NCBI GenBank assembly: GCA_028023455.1
Contig: JAQFVV010012490.1
Coordinates: 2,174,001-2,238,000, forward strand
Length of the DNA stretch: 64,000 bases
DNA from: Epiperipatus broadwayi
Lineage: Eukaryota; Onychophora; Udeonychophora; Euonychophora; Peripatidae
Direction of reading: 5' to 3'
Shown here: positions 24,127 to 35,089 of the stretch, one piece after another
How positions within the stretch are numbered: the first letter of the stretch is position 1
How the letters are laid out: each line of letters opens with the position of its first letter
Translations under genes and position numbers: made by a program
Notes under the pieces: generated by a model
What the model was told of the DNA's origin: nothing
What the model saw: the letters and a program-made list of their open reading frames with translations, nothing else
Databases searched by the model: none

Positions 24127-25098
24127 TACACCTGGGTTTCTTTTTACACTGACTTATTTAACACGATTTTGAAGTTACGCGATTCGTGTTTCACCGGAAG
24201 TCGAACTCCGATATTGCAATATTACTTTAAATAATAAATTTTGCGCACTCACGTTATATTGAAAGTAATAGCACATTATTGAAATTTGACTTTCAACTTA
24301 GTAATTTCAATATTTTCAGTGCTTTATAATAGCAAGATTTTATGCAATAATGAAATTAAAATCATGATTTCCACATTTTATGTATACACACATTAAATTT
24401 TACAAGATTATAATATAAATTTGTTCAAATATTGTGCGTGTTAATTTTGCATTTTAAATCAGATTCTGTTTTTGCTTTTTAAAAAAGAACGTTTAATCAA
24501 TTATTAATCATTTAGTGTCCGCAAGTTTATTTTTAAAAGATGAGTAATAGCAGTGGGCACAATTAAAATTGAAAATTAAAGACAAAAATAAGAATTTAAT
24601 TTTTAGTTATTAGATTAATTACTAATTACATTGTTACCAGAAAACCATTAATTAACACAACATGAGAGTGACGTTGGCGCTAGTTGTATTTCATCTTGTG
24701 AAGAATCTGATTTTTTTATCAGTTTGCAAACGAACCTGTTTACTGGCAAATAGCGATAATAATTAAAACGTGTATTAAAAAAATATAAATTACTGTAAAT
24801 TATGCATAAAAATATATTGTTTTGAATAAAATTAAATATTATAGTTAAAAAAAGTTTGTCTTGTATCAATTTTTTTCAAATTTGAAATGTTTTATTAGTC
24901 ATATTTTATTTCCTTATTTTTTTTTTGCACGAATTTTAAAATAAATTTTACGTTGGTGCTTTGCTTTTACGCGAGTTTTGAAAAATCACAGTCTGTGTCC
25001 CCCCTTTTTCAAGGCAAGTTACGTCTATTTTTGCATGATTTCGTTTGTGCGTGTTTTCTGAGGAACGTATCTATTGCGTAAAACGAGACCCAGGTGTA
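24127..25098. mobile_element. Pogo/Tigger-like non-autonomous transposon with TA duplication
   Basis: The element is 24129-25096 (968 bp) and is flanked on both sides by TA (24127-24128 and 25097-25098), the target duplication of the Tc1/mariner superfamily. The ends are CACCTGGGTTTCTTTTTACAC on the left and, reverse-complemented on the right, CACCTGGGTCTCGTTTTACGC. Inside each end are sequences full of 'ttacgcgat' and 'ttttacgcgag' motifs, reminiscent of pogo/Tigger elements (compare 'cgtaaaacgagacc' at the right end). The interior is AT-rich with no transposase fragment I can recognise, so it is a deletion derivative or MITE-like passenger. CpG dinucleotides survive near both ends. Confidence 0.85.
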
Positions 25099-26976
25099 TG
25101 TGTAATGTAATATTCAGAAGGCAAAAATACAGCAAACACTTTGATGCAACACAATATGAAGATTTCAGAGAATTTAGTTTAAGAGATGCTAAAAAGTAGT
25201 TGAAGATCTTGAAAAGACATACTTCTAGAACAATAGACATCTCTTTAATCAGAAGAGTAATTTAAATCAAAATACAAAATAAGAATAAAAGAAGACAATT
25301 ATTGAAAAATATAAAAAAGAGAAAATATTAATATGTATTTGTTTTATCAATTTAAAAAGCTGTTTGATAGATGAAAGTGAATTACTTTGTGAAATATTCT
25401 GAAATAAAAAAAGAAATGACAGAAATATATATATAAGGACCACAAGATATTCATTAAGAACAAATTATATAATAGAAGTTAAATATAAAAGTGAAATATA
25501 AAAAATACTGTTTTGCTTAATAATTATTTAAAAGAAAATGTTCTTTTGATAATAATAAAATTAACAACACAGGGGAGGAAATGATTAATAACTTAAGACT
25601 TACTGATTGTATGCTAGTACTTGCAGATAGTGAAGATAATCTTAAGAAGAAATAATCAGTTTTAAAAAAAGTTTAAGATGAAAATAAATACAAGTAACAA
25701 AGCAATGAAAATATTATGAAATTAAAGAGATAATTAGGCAAAATTTATGAGTAGTTCACTGTTTTTTACACACTTGGAAAGTTAGTTAATTAAATGATGA
25801 CAGAAGTGATGATGGTAAAGAAATTGAAATAAGGATTTCAATGATTAAACAAGAAATGATCTATTAAATGCTAAAGTTAATCTATTTCTAATAGTTTACA
25901 AATCTTATATCAAACATACTGTTAAATGATCACAACTATTGAGTAGATTTTGACAAACTTAAAATGGTATATCTAGATATTATCTTTATGCCTCTCATTT
26001 CATAGTAATGCCTTGCAGTAAATTTCCCTCTTCTATCAATCCTTCATAAAACAAGCTTGTATTTTTTTTATATATTTTATTATCATACTTTTATCTTGTA
26101 TTACTTTCTTATTTTCTGTTGTTTACTTTTCTGCATGACTTATTATTGATATATAAAAAAAAATTATTATAGAGAAAATATATATTACTAATATATATAT
26201 ATTAGAGAGTACTGATATAATGTTGATGACATATGATTGCAACCATGTCTTCAATAAAATATCATTTCACACCCAAACCAAGAGGGAGAAAGAAATCCTC
26301 AATTATTTATTCCATGTTAAAAATTTTATACATGAAAAAAAAAATATGATAACTAAAAGTTGATATTATCTTGTCATCACCAACCCTCACCCCATCCCCA
26401 CACACACAATATTTACTTATAATAATAGCTTCATTTACTTATTACATTGTTTTCTCCCATTTTATATATAATTTAAACAAAAAAACAAAAACAATATAAA
26501 GAGTCCACCAGTTTCAAAATATTTGATACATTTCTAGATATCTAATAATACTCAAAATCATTTAAGTATTTGGTCCTATACGTGATGAAAATAAAAATGA
26601 AATAGAAAATGAGATATTTAAGTACTGCACTTTAAAAGTCGTAGTAATTAAGTTTGTATTTAAGTAATCAAAATATTTCTATCAATATACTGTACATTGA
26701 AATTTTTTTTCTAGGGTGCAAAAAAATATTTATAATTATCAGATAAACTGAATCTGTAGCCACCACTTTCAAAAATAAAAAATCGCACTTTTAAAAATAA
26801 ATGAGTTTTCTTTTTTATTATTATTTTGTTAGCTATAACGTCAAATGTTACTTTTTATTTTGTTTCGCTGTTTAATCCTGTCAATAAATATATAAATATA
26901 TTTTTAGCTTAAATGTAAACAAATAATATTAAATAATAACTTGTAGATTTATGACTTTACACTTGTCCAAATTATG
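25099..26976. other. AT-rich spacer
   Basis: No supported gene or repeat apart from A/T runs and a (TA)n segment near 26170-26210. Confidence 0.55.
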
Positions 26977-27501
26977 ATAATATTAAATAGTGCTATCACA
27001 CTTATAACGTAAAGCTGTACAATTAATATCAATTAGTCAATTAAAATGGCTGAGCGCTTTCGAGAAACTGTACTTTTCATAATCATAGCCAGTTCTGACT
27101 CGTTCGTTGAAATCCTTCTATCAGTATAATATGCAAACTCTACGCAAATGAGTCAATTAGACCATCTTTTTGATATAGCAAAACATGCTTCTTTACGATT
27201 AATGGCGAAGGAGTCTTCTGCTATTAAGTAAGCCTCCTTTACCTTATGCTTAACATCATGCCTTTCAGTACAAACCAATTTTGCAGATGTGGGTTCAAAC
27301 TCGTGTCCTGATACTTTTTGATGTTGTGCAAAAATTGAAGTCCATTCTGGGTTAGTATGTGACTTTATTATATCTATACTTGTGCTGTGACAACCTAGTA
27401 GCTGTGGTGGCTCTGGTTTCATCATAGTATGAAGCTTTGCATCCATTGTGAGGCCATGCCACCCTATACATGGCCTGTGAGATCTGATCCGAAGCATGGT
27501 G
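26977..27501 (-). repeat. Inverted arm of the Penelope-like element
   Basis: Reverse complement of 28386-28960 minus a 50-bp internal duplication. The length is 525, and 575 less 50 is also 525, so the arms are colinear from end to end. It includes the outer segment ...ttagtcaattaaaatggctgagcgctttc shared by both. Confidence 0.9.
27153..27497 (-). pseudogene. GIY-YIG endonuclease C-terminal fragment (inverted copy)
   Basis: A minus-strand open frame of 114 codons. From CHSTSIDIIKSHTNPEW onward it corresponds to the C-terminus of the Penelope-like protein encoded in the plus-strand body at about 28540-28775 (KVSGHEFEPTSAKLVCTERH, then NRKEACFA). Its first part is read out of frame relative to the GIY-YIG core, which lies in another frame as CKASYYDETRA. 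It is therefore frameshifted and cannot work alone. Confidence 0.75.
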
Positions 27502-27504
27502 TAG

Positions 27505-28103
27505 AGCGAATCAAGAACACGCTAATAAGGCCTGGGTTTAAAATTGCTGTTATAGATATTTCAGAGTTATACGGATCTATTAATAGAAAGACTTCTATCA
27601 AGATTATACAACAAGAACTGGCAAGTAATAATGTGGCTTAGGCTCGCATTTATTTCATCACTGAGTTTTTGAGATGGTTAGTCAAAAATATAATGGCAAA
27701 ATTTGAAAACAAGTGGTACCACATGAATGATAGGTGGCCTATGGAATTACCCATGAGCGGCATCATGGCTAGTATCTATTTGAATTATTATGAAAAACAA
27801 GTATTACCTAAATCCAACATAGTAGATAATCACATAATATATATGAGGTATGTGAACGACTTATTTGTTGCTGCTCCAATAAATATTGTTGAGCAAATCA
27901 AAGATCAGATACAAGTGCACACATCCTTAGATTTAAAATATAAAGCAAAAAGTAAAATATTTATATATTATGATACACAGAGAAGTAAGTACTCTGAACT
28001 ATACAATGGTCATGAATCCACCAGAAGTTCGAGCACAGATTCACCAAGATTCATACACACCTATGGCTCACAAGTTTGCTGGTTTGACATCATTTCTTTA
28101 TAA
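27505..28103 (+). pseudogene. Penelope-like reverse transcriptase fragment
   Basis: Two adjacent pieces. First, IAVIDISELYGSINRKTSIK (27537-27600) is RT motif A, with the metal-binding Asp kept in AVIDIS; family members read 'SFDIESLFTSIP'. Second, from 27669, MELPMSGIMASIYLNYYEKQ is motif B ('GvPMGSPLS-ilAdiy'), where the usual G-S-P is altered, and YMRYVNDLFVA is motif C, with RYVND in place of the catalytic RYVDD. The N-terminal half of RT is missing, and a stop near 27640 separates the two parts. The loss of one catalytic Asp means it could not polymerise even if expressed. Confidence 0.85.
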
Positions 28104-28775
28104 AAATTATCATTTGTGCAAATTTGAGGCAGACAGAAGGTCTAAAATGATTAATTATACTAACAATTTAATCGAATCAGGATACAAGCGTGATGTAGTT
28201 TATAATAAGATTAGACATTTTATTGATAATATTGGAACACACAGAGTTAGAGACAACAAGCCTTGGCTATTATTGCCCTATGTGCACTCTTTGCATAAGA
28301 CATTCTATAGGACTTTCTCTACAGAATTTCGTCTAAGTTTTCATACACCAAGCTCAACTAATAAGCTTATTAACAACACAAAAGACACCATAGCTTCGGA
28401 TCAGACCTCACAGGCCGTGTATAGGCTGGCATGCTCTCACAATGTATGCAAAGCTTCATACTATGGTGAAACCAGAGCCATCATAGCTATTAGGTTGTCA
28501 CAGCACAAATATAGATATAATAAGTCACATACCCAGCTACTAGGTTGTCACAGCACAAGTATAGATATAATAAGTCACACACTAACCCAGAATGGACTTC
28601 AATTTTTGCACAACATCAAAAAGTATCAGGACACGAGTTTGAACCCACATCTGCAAAATTGGTTTGTACTGAAAGGCATGATGTTAAGCGTAAGGTAAAG
28701 GGGGCTTACTTTATAGCAGAGGACTCCTTCACCATTAATCGTAAAGAAGCATGTTTTGCTACATCAAAAAGATAG
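27970..28775 (+). pseudogene. Penelope-like linker and GIY-YIG endonuclease
   Basis: The open frame 27970-28698 covers the RT thumb or linker (KFAGLTSFLYKNYHLCKFEADR, typical 'H..-K.-..L..R...ic') and then VYRLACSHNVCKASYYGETR followed by IRLSQHKYRYNKS. This is the Penelope-type GIY-YIG nuclease: a C-x4-C pair, YYGET for the GIY-YIG second half, the catalytic Arg and an H-K pair. A 50-bp tandem duplication at 28485-28584 then shifts the frame, and the C-terminus continues in the frame of 28545-28775. Without the duplication the frame would match the inverted copy. The nuclease nicks target DNA for insertion. Confidence 0.85.
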
Positions 28776-28960
28776 TCTAACTGACTCATTTGCATAGAGT
28801 CTGCATATTATACTGATAGAAGGATTTCAACAAACGAGTAAGAACTGGCTATGATTATGAGAAGTACAGTTTCTAGAAAGCGCTCAGCCATTTTAATTGA
28901 CTAATTGATATTAATTATACAGCTTTACGTTATAAGTGTTATAGCACTATTTAATATTAA
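28386..28960 (+). repeat. Plus-strand arm paired with 26977-27501
   Basis: The 3' 575 bases of the Penelope-like element. It begins caccatagcttcggatcag and ends in the AT-rich tail agcactatttaatatt. Confidence 0.9.
28485..28584 (+). repeat. 50-bp tandem duplication within the GIY-YIG region
   Basis: agctattaggttgtcacagc... (28485-28534) is repeated at 28535-28584 with three changes. The inverted copy has it once, so it arose after the two arms separated. Because 50 is not a multiple of 3, it breaks the reading frame. Confidence 0.9.
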
Positions 28961-31190
28961 CACAAATAATATTAGTAAAAATATGAAACTAAATAAGGAT
29001 GAATATAAATATACTAAAGCTTAACAAAAAAAGAAATAAAATAAAAAATTTAATTTGAATGCAATATGTTGGTTGTTTTTTTAGATAATGGTGTCACAAT
29101 TGGTAAATTTAATCTGCAACATTTAATGTATAAAATTTAAGTTTGATGCTTATCGCAAAAGTTTTCAAAGAGCTGCACAATATCAAATTAGATTCATGAT
29201 TTTTTTTTCATGTAATTAGACTCTTAATTCATCTTACACTTCTCAGACTTTTTGTTAATTAATCTTTGGAGCTTATTATATCTGTGATAAGTAAAATGCC
29301 TGTGCATAAATATGACTATGCTATCTAAATCACCATCTAATACTAACCATAAAATGGATGTCTAACTATTTTTAGCTGTAGAATATATCAAAAGAAGAAA
29401 TTCATAACAAGGAGTACTCAAAAAAAAAAATCAATTTCTTAGTATTTCTCATAATGCTCTAGAGAGATTCAGAAAATATCTTTGTCCCATTACTGTTCCA
29501 TTCTTAAATGTATTGAGATATCATTTTTAAATATATATATATATGTATTTTTAAATGACATTTATGTTATTTGAGATGACTTGTATTATAATTATAATGA
29601 TAAAAAAAAATTAAAAACATTATTGATATGATTCATAATAATTTGATTAACTCTATCTAAGAAAAATTAATTTTAATGTCTACTATATATTTAAGATATA
29701 AAATTTCATTATTTATTAGCAATAGTAAATATTAAAGTATTAACATTTATAACATAGGCAATTCCATGTTAACACAGACTTGATAATCAAAAAGTTACAT
29801 ACTTCGATCAGCTAATAATACATGCAACCTGACTATTTCTAGTGGTGGTTTTCTATTAAACCACTCTTTATACTCTTTACAACATCTCAAATTTAAAAAT
29901 CATAAGATTTATGAATGCAAATATTAAAAGTTTCAGTATTAAAAAAAAAAAGAAGAAGAAGTCAATTTATATCACTGGCATGTAGAGCTAGCAAATTACA
30001 AGATGCTTAATGTTTTAAAACCCAAATATTTGCTCCTAATTTTAAGCTGTATATTCCTACAGATTTCCAGTTTTATTTTGTTTAGGAGAAAATATTTGTA
30101 ACATTAGTAAGTAACATCAAGTTTATATTATCATTTGAAGTTATATGTATTTTATATATGTATTCATTACTACTTTATTCTTTCATATTGAAACGACTTG
30201 ATGATTTCTTTCCAAAGATTATTTTTCAAATTCATCCAATATCAATTGCACTTCAATGTTAGAATCTATAGCAAAATATATGGCATGTACTAATTGTATA
30301 TATATAACATAAAATATAAAAAGGCATAATTATATTGCACTTTTATTGAGATATTTTTAGTTGATTGTGAACAATCTTAAGAAGCCAATCAATAAATGGA
30401 TTTAGATAATTTTACTTTTGTAAAATTGTTTAATCAATACATCATTAATCTTTAAATAAGAATGTAATAAATATTTCCTAATTTTTAAGTTTTTTTTTAT
30501 TTTGTTTCTTTTACCAATACATTCCTCAGATTGTTCAATACATCATTAATCTTTAAATAAGAATGTAATAAATATTTCCTAATTTTTAAGTTTTTTTTTT
30601 ATTTTGTTTCTTTTACCAATACATTCCTCAGATTGTTCATGAAATGCATGCATCAGAGAGAGTGACCTGACTTTGTACACTGGTGGACAATTGTGATATG
30701 ATAAAATTGAATAGCATTATTGTGTGTGTGTGATTTATTAATTTAAACTCAAATTAATATATAAAATTTTGCCCGATTAAGATTTATATGTTATTTGCTT
30801 ATATTGAAAGACCGGGTTATTTATAATTTTTGACAGAAACTGTAGTAATTACTGTATAAAATAATAATAATAAATGGAGCGCCAGGTAGCCACACACACA
30901 CAGTTGCAAGTAAGTAAAAAGTCTCCTATTGTTTTAAGATTTAAAAGTACAAAAGGGATTTTTTTTTCTTTAAAAATTTAAAACATGTTCAAATCAATGT
31001 GAACTCAATTGTTTTAAGAAATGTGAGTTTCTAAAAAATTAGTAAACAAAGGCAAGTGACAAAAATTATGTGAATTATACAAAATCCATAGCATGGTGGA
31101 TAGCCAACAATTCAAACAAACATATTTGATAATACAGAGGCAAATAGGTAAAAAAGAAAAAGAGTAGAAAGAAAAACAGTGAAAAAGATT
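28961..31190. other. AT-rich spacer
   Basis: No supported gene. It contains a recent 101-bp tandem duplication at 30435-30637 and short TA and TG runs. Confidence 0.55.
30435..30637 (+). repeat. 101-bp tandem duplication
   Basis: 30435-30535 and 30536-30637 are identical except for one extra T in the poly-T run. The unit begins caatacatcattaatcttta and ends cagattgttc. The near identity marks it as very recent. Confidence 0.95.
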
Positions 31191-31197
31191 TTAAAAA

Positions 31198-32760
31198 GTG
31201 AAGGAAAAAGTAGTTAAAAAAAATCTTGTTGCAAAATTACCTGCTATACTAAAACCTGGTGACCTCGCTCAGTCACTTGATCAGGAAGCTAGGCCTTCTC
31301 AAAAGATAAGGAAGACATATGCAACAACAGCCAAAACTAACCAAAATAATGTAACCTGGGAAGAAATTTTAGATTTAGAAAAACTACATCAAATAAATGA
31401 TCTTAGAAATTTAGATCTGATAAATCAGAAAAAAAATGAACCCACCCCCACACACAGTAGACAGATAATGCTTGAATAGGTTGGGGAGAGATTCAATAAC
31501 ACAATATTAAAAACATTATTTGCAACATTTAAAAGATTTTTAACCAAGAAATCAAATGTTGGCAGTAACAGATAATCACTGCACTCTCTACTGTTTTCCC
31601 AAGGCACTTCTAATTGAAGCACTAAATAAAAATAATTTACTGGAAACAGTACAATGAATAGGTGGCAATCCTAATAGCAAATATCTAGCTGTTGAATTTT
31701 ATGAAGCTACCCAAAGAAAACAATTGAAAATTAAAATACTAAGAAATTTTGCTGTTGTTGTATTAGTTGACTAGTTGATGAAAGCAGCAGCAAGAATATC
31801 ACTGGAGTATTAAAAAATGCCTACTTCAGATATAACCTTGACTATTTCCAAAGAATGATGAACCTCTTTGGAAAAGTTATTTCTTTTCAGAAAATATATC
31901 TAAAAGAAATATCAGAACATATTTGCAAATAGTTTCAAATATAAAGTCAAGTTGCATAAAGAAAAAGACCCAGCCTACATTACAACACATAATAGATTAA
32001 AAATCCACACCATGCTTACATATATCTGAGGGCTGAAGCCATGTTGTTTTGCCGGTGGCAAAAGAGGTCACATAGCAACACAATGCAATGAAGAAAATCT
32101 TACTGGAAAGAATAACCACAAGAGAGCACACACAAACCCAGGCAGCTGGAAAATATAGATCCCCCCCCCCCACTTAAAGCAATAAAATTGACACTCAAAA
32201 CAAATAAAAACCACCATGCACGTCAAACCCCAACCCTCGGACAAAGGCAAAAAAGGCCACATAGCAATACAATGCAATGAAGAAAATCTTGCTGAAAAGA
32301 ATAACTACAAGAAAGCACACACAAACCCAGGAAACTGAAAAACATAGACCCCCTTCCCCATTTAATGTAATAAAATTGACACTCAAAACAAATAAAAACA
32401 CCCACCCATGCCAAAACATAGACCCCCCATTTAATGTAATAAAATTGACACTCAAAACAAATAAAAACCACCACCCATGTCAAACCCTGACCCTTGGACA
32501 AAAACACTTCGTAATTTTTCAATGGAAAATGAAACTGTTTACAAACAAAAAAAAAAAAAGCAAAAGCACTGCCAAATGTAGATACTAATCAAGCTGAGCC
32601 CAAAATTATAAATAAAATGACAATGGAATAGTGCTTTCCAGTAATTGAAAACACACCTCTGAAGAGAACAAGAAAACTAGGAAAACCAAAGAAAACAAGA
32701 GAAAATAAAAAGATAAAAATAAATTATCTTGAATTTAGTCAATTTCAAAGATTTTGAAAA
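31198..32760 (+). pseudogene. LINE copy A ORF1 remnant (gag-like, zinc knuckle)
   Basis: 31198-31479 is open: lysine-rich start, then ILKPGDLAQSLDQEARPSQK and TWEEILDLEKLHQINDLRNL, the helix-rich N-terminal part. After many stops, about 32027-32095 reads GLKPCCFAGGKRGHIATQCN, a CCHC knuckle in which the second Cys is Gly. This is the nucleic-acid-binding module at the end of LINE ORF1 proteins. A basic tail TPLKRTRKLGKPKKTREN follows at about 32653. An internal tandem amplification (32060-32515) lies between the two. Confidence 0.7.
32060..32515 (+). repeat. Nested tandem amplification inside ORF1 of copy A
   Basis: A ~186-bp unit (from aggtcacatagcaacacaat at 32065) is repeated from about 32251. 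Within the second unit, a ~63-bp piece (catttaatgtaataaaattg..., about 32356 and 32424) is itself duplicated. Each unit contains part of the zinc-knuckle coding sequence (GHIATQCN, then SNTMQ in another frame). C-runs (32161-32171) vary between units. Confidence 0.85.
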
Positions 32761-32934
32761 TCAAAAGATTTTGAAAATGTGAGTAATAGTGATCCGATAA
32801 AACTAATATATACAGAAACAAAAAACAACACTAACCCCCATTCAAACAAGATAAACTTCCCAAAAAAAGGGCATGAAAATCACACACTTTGGTAAAATTG
32901 TGCAACTCTCCCCCTCCATGACATCAACCAACAT

Positions 32935-33720
32935 AAAAATAGAGGTACCTAATGTCCGAGGCTTTAACTCCACAAAATATATATATATATTAATAAATGG
33001 ACACAGACAATGCAACCCAGCATATTGGGTATACTAGAAACAAAAATATATAATGAATCCAAAATCAACCCAGCTACATATATGAGTAAACTTGGTTCTT
33101 GCACAGGCTCAAGGAACACATCAGCACTATCGAGTGGGACAGGTATATTTATTAGTCAAAATGCCCTTTCTCATCATTTAAGATAATTTTCAGAGACTCC
33201 AATCTCCTGTTAACTACTTTTAATCACAAAGTTTTTCAATTAACATTATTTTGTATATACCCCCCCCCCGGTCCTATTGTAATTAACAGAATAATTTTAG
33301 CCATTAATTCCATTTTAGTGTCCAATCCGTACCAGACTATACTTGCTGGAGATTTCCGTTTTAGTGTCCAACCCGTACCAGACTATATTTGCTGTAGATT
33401 TTAATACGAGTTACAAAAATTTTGTTGCAAAATAAATAAATAAATAAATCAACTTGCAATAACACTTATGAGTGATGAGGGATTTCTCCTACTGAACTCA
33501 GTATCTTTTTATAGCCGCCACTGCACGCTCATAGATCTAATGTTCTATTATCCAATGTTACATCATTCAATAGAAATAAGTCTCCGCCCCTCCCTCTTTT
33601 CTGATTATTCATTAGAAATAATAAAATTAAATTTAAATGCATACCACAATCACAAACATGCAAAAAACAATAGGGACACTCCTAACAGATAATACTCCAG
33701 ACTTCCTCTACTAAAAAACA
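32935..33720 (+). pseudogene. LINE copy A endonuclease remnant
   Basis: Across frames: ILGILETKIYNESKINPATY (33023-33082), holding the catalytic Glu of the LETK motif; then LGSCTGSRNTSALSSGTGIF; then VDFNTSYKNFVAK (family GDFN, first Gly changed to Val) near 33391-33430; and TLIDLMFYYPMLHHSIEIS, then SDYSLEIIKL (family 'SLIDLMFY...SDHSLI', with the catalytic His of SDH replaced by Tyr) at 33528-33630. A 46-bp tandem duplication at 33313-33404 repeats the sequence before the GDFN motif and breaks the frame. Confidence 0.72.
33313..33404 (+). repeat. 46-bp tandem duplication at the endonuclease motif
   Basis: ttttagtgtccaatccgtac... (33313-33358) is repeated with four or five changes at 33359-33404. 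It sits exactly at the peptide leading into the GDFN motif. Confidence 0.9.
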
Positions 33721-34011
33721 TACATCTTGATAAATAAGCTCAATCAAATGCAACTTGACCCAATTTCCAAATACATAGCATGTACACACACCCTCTCATT
33801 TAACATCAATCATATTACTCCAAACTCAAAACTCAGCTGCCCCCCCCCTTAAACTAATCAACCAATAACTCACTAGCAAGTAAATATAATAATGTTGATA
33901 CAGCTATATAATCAAATATGCAATAAACTAAAGCAATATGTAGCAACAAAAAAAAAAAGAATTTCTCTAACACAACACCACAGATGTACCCGCGGATGCA
34001 TCCACTAGGCA

Positions 34012-35080
34012 TTGGACTATCCATCCATGAATAGAGTTCCCATGCCACTAAAATGGGTGAGTAAAATCACAGCTGGACACAATATGATAGAACCAATATA
34101 TCAGCACTTCAAAGAAAAGCTAAGAAAGCATAACCAATTCAAACACTTGGATAATTTTTTTGGAAAACCAGAAACAGAGACACCTTTTGGAATCTCAGAT
34201 TTTCCACTCATACTAGCATCAATCTCAGGTACATGTTCACTCAGGATCACCAGGCAACCCACAATTTGTTCTGTCATATCTCAGTTAATTTACAAAAGCT
34301 ATACAATATATAAGGGCTATATCCAGTTTCAATGGTCCCCTTCGTTAAAAAAATAAGCACCAATTGCCACAGTTTCTAATCTGTGGCCAATCTCAATGGA
34401 GCTTTTAGGAATAAAAATTCTGGAAAAAGTTATAAAAGAAAAAATTAAACTATATATAATCCAACTATAATCACAACATCAAGAAGTTCATCAAGAGGTC
34501 AAATAGCACTAGTATACAAAACAATCATCAACTCAGAAATTAAAAGAAAAAATATGCTACAATAGCTGTGCAGTTAGATTTTAAAACTTGATTCAGTGCC
34601 AATCAAAACATTATTAATTCAACTTAATAAAACAAAAATACTGTGCACAATCTTATATACAATTACCAATCTGCTACTAAACAAAGAAATTCACATCACA
34701 CTCAATGGGAGATCTTCATCATCTTTCTACCCCAATAAATCAATATCACAAGGATTCCTACTCAGTATACTTTCACATACATTATATTTAAATCCTCTGC
34801 TACAGCGAATTCAAAAAAAAAAAAAAAAGACATTCAAATTCCACACACCAACATATACATACCATATATAGCTTACATGGGTAATGTCATAGTAATTCTA
34901 CAATCAAAGAAGCAATTACCTATACTTCAGAAATCATAAAAGATTACACAGCAAAGTTCAGGCTAAAAATCAACACCAATAAATCTGCTGCATGAGCAAT
35001 ATTCACTGGTAAATTAAATACACAGATATATGAAGGAAAACTTAGTAAGATTCTGGGTTTCCCTTTCCATTTGGGCATGA
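34012..35080 (+). pseudogene. LINE copy A reverse transcriptase remnant
   Basis: 34012-34356 reads SMNRVPMPLKWVSKITAGHN and then YPLYKGYIQFQW-like segments leading to motif 1/2 (family 'ISIVPFLKK'). 34596-34871 carries NKEIHITLNGRSSSSFYPNK and then SISQGFLLSILSHTLYLNPL, which is motif B (family 'SISQGCPLS-LLFALYINPL'). At 34868-34900 the active-site segment reads IAYMGNVIVIL: the YxDD pair is GN here, so the polymerase would be dead. Motif A at about 34575 (LDFKT) has lost its AFD. Confidence 0.75.
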
Positions 35081-35089
35081 ATCAAGAAA

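Larger units (their letters stand above)
26977..28960 (+). mobile_element. Penelope-like retroelement with head-to-head inverted 3' arm
   Basis: The plus-strand body from about 27505 to 28960 is a 5'-truncated Penelope-like element: the RT C-terminal part (motifs A to C), then a GIY-YIG endonuclease, then a 3' untranslated tail. Upstream, 26977-27501 is a reverse-complement copy of its last 525 bases, ending abruptly in the RT body. Penelope-like elements commonly carry such inverted or partial copies at their 5' side, a by-product of their unusual integration, so the whole can be a single insertion. Both arms are diverged at many positions. The flanking sequence aaacaaataatatta occurs near both sides (26918 and 28963), but the spacing is not clean enough to call a target duplication. 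Confidence 0.88.

Noticed and set aside
32068-32588. Overlapping frames on both strands across the copy A ORF1 repeats
   Set aside because: They are shadows of the tandem amplification. The meaningful reading is the plus-strand zinc-knuckle remnant.
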